64,000 bases of DNA from Dicyema japonicum. Its lineage: Eukaryota > Dicyemida > Rhombozoa > Dicyemidae. A program made the translations under genes and the position numbers. Every line of letters starts with the position of its first letter. The stretch's first letter is position 1. Location: positions 1 through 64,000 of the forward strand of contig RDEW01000052.1 in NCBI GenBank assembly GCA_011109175.1. The letters run 5' to 3'. The notes below the pieces were generated by a model. It ran no database searches. It was not told the origin of the DNA and was given only the letters and a program-made list of their open reading frames with translations. This document shows positions 57,059 through 64,000 of the stretch, one piece after another.

Positions 57059-57800
57059 ATGCTGTCTAGGTTATTTTCAAAGGTCAGTCATATAAATTCA
57101 TTTTTAGAGCGTTCGACGATGCTATTCATTTCTGCTCGACAAACCGGCTCCAAGTTTTTCAGGGACAGCAGTGCAATGTGGAGAATTCAAGCAGATCTCT
57201 AACGAACAGTACCTAAAAAGCTTTGTAGTGCTGTTTTTCTACCCACGTGACTTGTACTTACTAAAATATAAACTCAGCACATATGTCTGCCCCACTGAGA
57301 TCATCGCCTTCAACGACCGGAGGGATGAGTTCTCCAAGATCAACTGCAAGGTCATTGCCTGCTCCACGGACACTGAGCACTCTCATATTGCATGGTTTGG
57401 CTGTCATCTTACACGTGAGGACCAAGCTGGACCGACAATTAGGTGGACTGGGGCCTATGAACATTCCCTTGCTGGCTGACAGGAGTCATTCCATTTCCAA
57501 GTCTTATGGAGTCCTATCTGAATCCGGAGACGCCTATAGGTAGCACGTGGTTTTCTATTTAGGGGACTATTTATAATCGATGGTAACGGAGTTTTGAGGC
57601 AGGTGACTGTGAACGGATTACCGACTGGCCGATCCGTTGATGAGACTCTGAGACTTGTGCAAGCGATCCAGTTCACGGATAAATATGGAGAGGGTAAGGG
57701 TCACGTGTGAATTTAAGGATGTCCAATAAATTGGAAACCGGGGGCTTCTACTATTAAGCCAACCCCAGATGGGAGTCTTGAGTACTTTAAGAATAATTAA
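57059..57800 (+). CDS. Typical 2-Cys peroxiredoxin, probably mitochondrial
   Basis: Six exons: 57059-57082, 57108-57253, 57278-57394, 57420-57539, 57563-57693, 57718-57800; introns of 25, 24, 25, 23 and 24 nt, all GT...AG; 206 codons in one frame. It reduces hydrogen peroxide and organic peroxides using thioredoxin. Visible motifs: FYPRDFTYVCPTE with the peroxidatic Cys61, [13 protein letters not shown] (GGLG at 104-107), the GLFIID strand, [10 protein letters not shown] with the resolving Cys181, and a C-terminal EYFKNN with the YF motif. GGLG plus YF marks the overoxidation-sensitive eukaryotic type. Residues 1-18 ([16 protein letters not shown]...) are basic and lack acids, so import into mitochondria (PRDX3-like) is likely. 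Introns 3, 4 and 5 each contain CACGTG. Confidence 0.92.
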
Positions 57801-58320
57801 CATGACAATTATCCTCACTAACACGTGTCTATGATTTTCCTGTTAATTTTAATTTTGAGTTCCGGCTTATGGTTTTCATGGTGTTAGGGAAATGTTAGAT
57901 TTTGTTTTGCGTGTAGTAACCTCCCTGAGCTTTGTTTATGGGGGAATCGTGATTTGTCCAGTCTCTTCCATTTTTCTTTGTCCGTTGACATTACATGTTG
58001 TTTGGTAATCTCAGCCCTTGAGCATCTTCCATCTAAAATAGCCGAGAAAGTGATTCTTATCCGTTCACGGGGGACGTCAGAACGAAGTTTTTTCCCATAT
58101 CCCGAGTCTGTTATTAAACTCGTCGGTCTCCTTTAATTTTTATTTTCCGTTGTCGATAACGTAGTATTAGGAAGGTGGGCCCCAGTTCTGTTTGGTGGGC
58201 ACATATGGGAAATATTCAACCCACTAGACTCGACTTCCTCCTCTGAAGATTTGTTGAAAGGATAAATGAATATCCCCACCATCTTAATCAAAAACCGCAG
58301 CGATAGCTATCGAAATCAAT
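57801..58320. other. Downstream region of peroxiredoxin gene
   Basis: A CACGTG at 57822-57827. A 60-codon open frame at 57954-58136 (+) has no domain. Nothing else seen. Confidence 0.35.
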
Positions 58321-58329
58321 TGGGGGAGC

Positions 58330-58560
58330 CACTGGATTATTCAGACATCAGGGCTTTTGAGTGAGTAGAGGGATGGATTTTTCTACCTTCTCCTTGCAAA
58401 ATCCACTGGCGAAGATTGTGCATCATGAAGTGATGTCCGCGATATGGAAGAGAGCGGACCTACCTCTCCACCTCTTTTCGGAAGCGGAAGTCTGTAATGG
58501 ACTATTGGAGGATGGATTTAGTCCATGCGGACGTTTTCCCTGGAATAATTAGTTGTGACT
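58330..58560. repeat. Interspersed repeat R3, copy 2
   Basis: Match to 55690-55860 in the same orientation. Holds a 63-codon plus frame (58361-58552) ending ADLPLHLFSEAEVCNGLLED, without known domain; the other copy has this frame broken. Confidence 0.45.
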
Positions 58561-58703
58561 GTTTGTGCCGGGGTACCAAATATTGTAATCCCGTGGTTAA
58601 TAAATAAAATAAATAACCGAAAAAAAGTACCGAAATTAGCGTAATTTTTCGAGTTTTGAGAAAATGCCCCACAGCGGTAATGATTTTCTCGGAAAATTCG
58701 TTT

Positions 58704-59400
58704 CTATAGTTGCCTCACTAGGAAACTGTCATCTTTCTTATCATCACTACAAAATATAAACAGAAAAACAGTATATGAATTTGCACATAAATACGCGCCA
58801 TAATATATCCTAGAAGGTCTCTCCCACCCTCTCCTATTCGATGGCATATTCTGCAGACAACTGAGGTCTTCACCGTTTCTTAGTGCTCTGTCCACTGGCC
58901 TCAAATCACCATTAAAGACTTCGGGAAGCGTAATAAGCGGACGACCTCTGAACCTTTCCTCAGATGTTTCAAAGAATTCTTCCATGATGATGTTCGCTGG
59001 CATGTCTCGTTCAATTCTTAGGATGTGACCATCAGTTCCAGTACATGTTCATGATCAGGGTGCTCAGGGTTCCAGTGGAGCATCTGTGTACAATGCTTCA
59101 CTCCTTACCCACATAGGCCACTTTAGTCACAAGAGAGACCAGAGTTCCTTTTTATGAAAGGAATAGACCCTTTTTCGAGAACCTCCATGTTCCAGAGTGT
59201 ACGTGAGGATCTGTTTTACGAAACCCTCATACAATCTGAGACAGAGTGATGGGAGTCTTTGTATCCATTTTTTCAAAAGTTTTTGCATGATCACCGTAGA
59301 TTACAATTCCTTCATTCAAGCATTGAACGAGACTAAATTTCTCTGTTATGGTTGGCTGGTGGAATTTGAATAGAAGAGTACGTTGAGGTAGATCTCAATA
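58704..59400 (-). mobile_element. LINE-C C-terminal region
   Basis: Minus strand: an LYEGFVKQILTYTLEHGG-like post-RT motif near 59240. Then, in the frame 59003-58704, PANIIMEEFFETS..RFRGRPLITLPEV and NRRGWERPS, the tail type also seen at 24647-24387. Broken upstream, cleaner at the end. Confidence 0.65.
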
Positions 59401-60535
59401 TCAATCAGTGCTGAAAATGATCAGCCTATGCAATATTTCAAGCGTAGACCGACTGTAAACGCCTAGGTGATCTGCCTAATGAGGTTAATTTAAGTGAGGT
59501 ACCATTGCTTGGTATATGATGAAGTAGCAAGAGGAAAGGCGACAATTTTGATTGTTGAGGATCAAGACAAACCTTAGTCATACTTAGGTATGACATCAAC
59601 CAAACCACACTAAACCAAAAAAATAAGCAAAAATTGAGCACTTAGTTACTAAACCCTGCACTTCAGTTACTATGTTCAATCAAAACTACACATGGTGGGC
59701 ATAATAAAGTTGTGGGGCCTATCTACCTACTTTTATGCGATAAGTATGAAATATCACATTTTAGAAGTCAATGCAGGCTGTCGTTGAACATCCACAACGC
59801 AACAGTCAGCACTAAGATTGCTGTTCAACGTGGTAACCAGACATCGTGTTTTATAACTATCAGAAATGAGCATTACACACTAAAAGTGCTTACAAGCGTG
59901 GAAGCAGAAAATGGGAGTAAAATATTTTTCACAATTTCATTCGGAATAATGCATCAGCAAGTCTATGATGACATGGAATTGTATCGTTGCTAATTCCGCA
60001 GATGTAGAAGCCCATTCTCTACTGTTAGTTCGTCCAGGAATGTCGTGCAATACCACCCGAATCTCAACATTTTTATTTTTTATAATTGGTCCTTTAAAAT
60101 GGAAAATATCTCCTCCAACGTCGACTTATTTCTGACTTGATTTTAAAACACGTTTATTTCCGATAGTTTTTTTCAAAAAATAGCGTTTTCAAACTCTTGC
60201 CACCTTCAGACTTTTATTTTCGATCTCTTAACTGACTTATCTGAATTTACACGTGCTGTCCTAGTCTAGTCCACTTGGCATAGCGCATTCACGGTTTTTA
60301 TATTTTCCTTTGTGTTCAGAATAGTTAGTGACTGCGGTGTTGCTGTTGATGATTGGGTCCACTTCGATATGAAGGAGAGGTTTGATCCTCAGGGTAACAA
60401 CTCAAAAACCATGCAAAAATGATTAACTTGAGTTGAACTCAAAAATGTCAATCATGTTTTTTGACGACCAGAAGACGATCACCTCTTCTCTTGTCTGGGT
60501 CTACCTCCGAGTTTTGTCCAGAACCCAAGACACCT
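59401..60535. other. Unassigned; 93-codon open frame at 59712-59993
   Basis: The plus frame reads YLLLCDKYEISHF, then CRLSLNIHNATVSTKIAVQR and ends EYRC-like (MELYRC). It begins with GTG rather than ATG. A frame-neutral 21-nt GT...AG (about 59746-59766) lies near its start. It could be a small secreted protein exon. The rest is without motif. A CACGTG lies at about 60250-60255. Confidence 0.3.
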
Positions 60536-60539
60536 GTCG

Positions 60540-61060
60540 GATCTCTGGGAGCGTCTGCTTTTAGCTGTGATGTCCTTGTTAACCACCAGTTTCTTTCATT
60601 AGAAAGGATCGGGGGTAAATAAATAAAAAACCTTTAGCTAAGAAGGCAGGATTACGTGAGCGTTCCCTCTGATCATTTTGTTTCGAACCTTTGCCTCTAC
60701 CAAAATCTTCAAAGCGATCCCTCATCATATATTTGAGAGAAATGCGTCCTCTTCTCTCCCACGACGCCGGAAGTCTCCAGAAAAGATGTCCGGAAGCGTG
60801 GCGTTCCAAACAAGTGATTTAACTCGGGAGTATGGCCTCCTACCATCGCCTCTGTCCGAGCTTAAGGGCTCCAGTTGAGCAAGGAACCCCGCTCTGAGGG
60901 TCTTTGAACAACGTCATTGAGAGTTTCGTGGTGCGTGACACATCCCGCACTTCGTCAGCAAGACAGGATGTAGACCTTTGGTTTCTTCCAAAACAACATC
61001 TGTGTCGCTAGAATACATCCAATCCGAGTTATGGTGCCACTCCGATCCTCAGGCAATTCT
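60540..61060 (-). mobile_element. LINE-A fragment around the CxC motif
   Basis: The minus strand gives LRIGVAP.LGLDVF.RHRCC (about 61050-61000), the segment before the RPDG block; the part after it is heavily degraded. It matches the reverse complement of 48118-48150. Confidence 0.5.
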
Positions 61061-61189
61061 CGTCAAAGAGTTTTTGTGACTCAAAGTTTTATCCACCAAA
61101 TTAAACTTAGTCTGCTACTTCTTGCCTGTGATAACTTAAGTCACGTGTGCCTACAATCATAACTCCTCCCCTAAAAGACTAAGCTACTT

Positions 61190-61690
61190 GATCTTCTCTC
61201 CTAAAACATCTTTAATTTTATTTATTTTAATAACCTCGGGAACACCGAGAAAGAAAGACAAAAGAGTCAAACAGTTAGGTGATCACAGTCCTCGCAATCA
61301 ATTGTGCCATTCGACGTCTGTGATCTTTCATTGTCCCTACTACTTTCCGGAAGAGCCTTCTCTCGGTCTTGCAGAGAAATCCGATCGGGGAGGGGAATTT
61401 CTTATCCAATCGGTTTTCTCTTGCCTTGGAAATGATCAGGCGAAGCGGGTTTCCATCTTCCTCACAGATGCGAAGAAATCCTGAACCACGACTACGGGTC
61501 GTAGCTTCTATGAGTAGTGGGTCGACTGTTGATCCATTACGTGGGCAAAGCATACTGATGGTTTTCTGGTGTATCGAGTTTACTCTGTGGACCATAGACT
61601 CCGATAGCGCGAATCTCCATGCAACGGAGGCATACTCAACGACAGGCTCGATTGTTTGTTGGTAGAGGGTAGAAACCGAAAAGTCCATGT
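61190..61690 (-). mobile_element. LINE-B ORF end and 3' UTR
   Basis: A 137-codon minus-strand frame (61688-61275) reads LYQQTIEPVVEYASVAWRFA, then VNSIHQKTISMLCP, then RRLFRKVVGTMKDHRRRMAQ. The LY...I.P..EYA...W motif is typical of the post-RT region of many LINEs. The 3' UTR (61274-61195) ends TTATTAAAATAAATAAAATT and is shared with 31198-31290. This is the longest uninterrupted LINE-B piece here. Confidence 0.7.
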
Positions 61691-62835
61691 TCCTCGTGGT
61701 CCTCCGGACAAGAACGCGTAAAACGTTAATTTTTAGCGTGGGAGTTGAAATTGAGAAGACTGTCGTACTTTACTTCAAGGACAGTGGGGTAAATATTTAA
61801 TTAATGAATGGTCTTTTATATGCTCGGACGTAGGCCATCCAAAGTCAGCTCTTGTTGCATCCTGGAAATGATGAAATAGCAGGTGCATGAATGTTTTTAT
61901 AAATTTTGTGAACAAAAAAGTTTCCTTGACTGTTTCCATTATATAAATATAACGACAATGTCTTTTATAAGCTTTCCCTCAAAAAACCTTTAAATGAATG
62001 CAACATACCCTTCTCAACTCTAAAGAAGAAATATTAATGAGGTCATCTTTGAACCGGTCGCTGTGAGAACATCAAGACTAATTGGAAGCAGATCACAAAT
62101 TCTTGTGAATTGTATTAGATCGCTTATCGAAGGAAGTAAAAACATAAAAGAAAAGACATTGCTGGTTCATACAAATAGCTCATTTTAGATTCCAAAACCT
62201 TTGTGGACCATAGCGTCTTTTAATACATCACGTCACTTCTAATTTACTGATATATTGTGGCATCAATGATGACTGGGAACTTCCATATAAACTGTATGGA
62301 TTGACATAACATTTTAGACATGTTCCAGTTCCCCCGGAAAAGAAAAAAATTGTTTTGTGTTAAATGACTTTAGTTTAATAGCCTATATCCCTTACGAGGG
62401 ATTCTGACAGAATCCACATATTTTCAAGCAGGATTACCTCTTATTACTCCAAAGGAACCCCAAGAGGTCTTTTTTCGCATTTATTTTATTGGGTAACCAT
62501 TTTCAACGCGTTTGTGAGTCAATAAACTGATTCTAAGCATTTTCTTATAAAACAGCGATATTACTAAAAAACCTCAAATCTCGTAAAAATAGACAAAGTG
62601 AATTTTGTTTAGTGGTTTCTAAATATACATACTCGTCCAAAGTTCAAAGACCTCTGTCGTCCTCGATATCCTCTAGTAGACTATAAATATGTTTCACATC
62701 AGCAAATACCATTGGATACATTCTTAGGATTTGTCGAAGCATCCCTATTTATATTTTATTGGATGGGATTTTTTGCACTACAAATATAGATCATTGTTGC
62801 TTATCTCCCTGGATGTTTTTTGTTAAGTTTCCACT
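61691..62835. other. No gene recognised
   Basis: AT rich; no open frame above about 60 codons and no repeat match found. Confidence 0.4.
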
Positions 62836-62839
62836 TTGT

Positions 62840-63060
62840 GATTATTTATTTAACATCCAAAGACAACGGTAAAACCATTCTCGTATTCTGGAGTCAAATC
62901 GCATAAGGGCTTCAGAGAAGTCGGTCCGGTTAGATGTTCCCCACAAATCCTTCACTCCGTAACTCTGAAAACCCATCTTTGCATTTCCTCGACCTTCCTC
63001 GTATTTGTCCAAAATGTGGACGGTCCCCACGAGGCGGATGCATGAGAAACATGGCTCGAT
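62840..63060 (-). mobile_element. LINE-D ORF end
   Basis: A 62-codon minus frame (63030-62842) ends REWFYRCLWMLNK, in parallel with the worn ends at 45580 and 1310, followed by an A/T-rich tail. It has a short DLWGT...ALMRFDSRIREW stretch. Family placement rests on the tail. Confidence 0.4.
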
Positions 63061-63514
63061 GTACTGACTTATTTACTTTTATTTCAATATTCCTACTTAG
63101 ATTGTAACTTTTTTTATTTTATTTTAATATTATTTTTTATATTTTTAATAAAATTAAACTTAAATAAAATTGAATCTTGTGAAACACAATATGTCAAATG
63201 ATCCTTTAGTAAATTTGGAGGTTTGTTTGGAGTGGAGGTTAAAGAAATTCTCCCAAATGGGGAAGAAGTTTACATTGAGTAATAAAAAAATAATATTTAA
63301 GACCAATGCTATATACAGATCAAATATCTATGAATAACATAAAACTCACCAATGAGGAGAAAGTTGTAGAAAATTACCACGTTAATAAACTTGATGGAAT
63401 AAGGAAAGACTTAAAGTTTGTTAATTATTTAATATTTTGACTGGCTTATAAAGAAATATCAGTTCTTAGAGATTTTCTTAAACTTTCTTCTGATAATGGT
63501 TACATTTCCTTTGC
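63061..63514. other. No gene recognised
   Basis: AT-rich region downstream of the acidic-protein gene. Confidence 0.4.
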
Positions 63515-63978
63515 TCAACTCCCAATGTCTTCTCCTCCAGTCCGAGCACTGTTTTCTTCATCGTGGGCACCCTCTTTGATTGTTGCCCATGGCTCGTCAA
63601 TATTTTCGTTCACGTGGTCAGTCTGTTCGAAATAGATTCCTTCAGTCTCAGCAATGTTCTTTTTAGCGTAGTCTGACACATACTCACCAATATTCGATTG
63701 CACGTGGCAAGTCCCTCCCAAAGAAATACCACAGTCTTCCATTTTATCGAACTCTTGTAATAATGCTGTGCTTTCTCCTTTATATATAGGGGTTTCTGAC
63801 ATTGCGTCATCAACCCATTGCTGGACGGGGTCATTAAACTCCAAATCTGAGTAATTCGGTAAAACCCCATGTGAAGACCACGAAGATATGCTCATTCTAT
63901 CAGAACTACACATCACAAATCAATCAACCACGTGACCTTCAAAGAATCAGAGTCCTCCAGTACCTTTGATTGAGACAT
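63515..63978 (-). CDS. Acidic hypothetical protein, possibly incomplete at the window edge
   Basis: Minus strand, exons 63978-63932 and 63905-63515 with a 26-nt GT...AG intron; 145 codons from the ATG at 63978, though the frame is still open to the window edge. The protein is rich in Glu and Asp (for example NENIDEPWATIKEGAHDEEN), with a DLEFNDPVQQWVDDAM stretch. No transmembrane segment, signal or known domain. Three CACGTG palindromes lie in it (63611, 63701, 63929); the last spans the 5' splice site, as in RhoGAP intron 5. Likely intracellular; function unknown. Confidence 0.6.
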
Positions 63979-64000
63979 GGGAGAGACCGACTGATGATTG

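Noticed and set aside
57261-57824. Minus-strand open frames across the peroxiredoxin gene
   Set aside because: Shadows; the plus strand encodes a clear peroxiredoxin.
1-64000. Ciliate or nucleomorph origin, suggested by the tiny introns
   Set aside because: TAA, TAG and TGA all act as stops in the reconstructed genes, and ShKT, ARHGAP19-like and ZBED5-like hAT sequences point to an animal.
1-64000. Myxozoan origin, suggested by AT richness and parasite-like repeat content
   Set aside because: Not excluded, but introns of 22-26 nt fit what is known of dicyemids better; kept as an alternative.
1-64000. CRISPR arrays, bacterial operons, ribosome binding sites
   Set aside because: No regularly spaced repeats and no prokaryotic gene organisation.

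Overview
This is AT-rich eukaryotic DNA, probably from a small-genome invertebrate animal. Two things point that way. First, the host genes I could reconstruct are split by spliceosomal introns of only 22-31 nt (GT...AG) with standard stop codons. Second, the encoded families include a RhoGAP of the ARHGAP19 type, a typical 2-Cys peroxiredoxin with GGLG and YF motifs, and a secreted protein with repeated ShKT domains. Very short introns are known in dicyemid mesozoans, so a dicyemid is my best guess; this is inference, not proof.

Most of the window is a graveyard of transposable elements. I name the retrotransposon families locally. LINE-A carries a YLDD reverse transcriptase followed by a CxC...RPDG...D region resembling a restriction-like endonuclease; it has more than a dozen 5'-truncated copies. 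LINE-C is an RT element whose ORF ends in a FRGRP...W-like tail. LINE-B, LINE-D and LINE-E are fragments of other LINEs. DNA transposons are a complete-ended hAT with an 8-bp target duplication (19510-21810), a second hAT family (36.7-38.0 kb and fragments), two pogo/Tigger copies (28.1-29.1 kb; 48.3-50.8 kb), a MULE with long inverted repeats and a 9-bp target duplication nested in the second Tigger (48397-50105), and a Merlin fragment (47.1-47.4 kb). Gypsy-like pol fragments lie at 41.5-42.3 and 43.4-43.6 kb.

Host genes sit in small islands. A four-member family of single-pass membrane proteins with a repeated, unrecognised ectodomain is scattered at 9.2-9.7 (broken), 11.9-12.9 (broken), 24.8-26.1 (intact) and 34.7-35.5 kb (intact). 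Around 39.1-40.1 kb is the ShKT protein and a possible second gene. The 52.1-57.8 kb island holds the RhoGAP (minus), a small unknown gene, tRNA-Phe(GAA) and the peroxiredoxin. An acidic hypothetical protein starts near the right edge (63.5-64.0 kb).

Most striking are the tiny introns; the palindrome CACGTG clustered in the non-transposon genes, often inside introns or across 5' splice sites; the membrane-protein family, whose modules are bounded by phase-1 introns; and a 2A-like ribosome-skipping motif in a retroelement remnant. All splice models are by-eye reconstructions supported by frame continuity and family similarity, not by transcripts.
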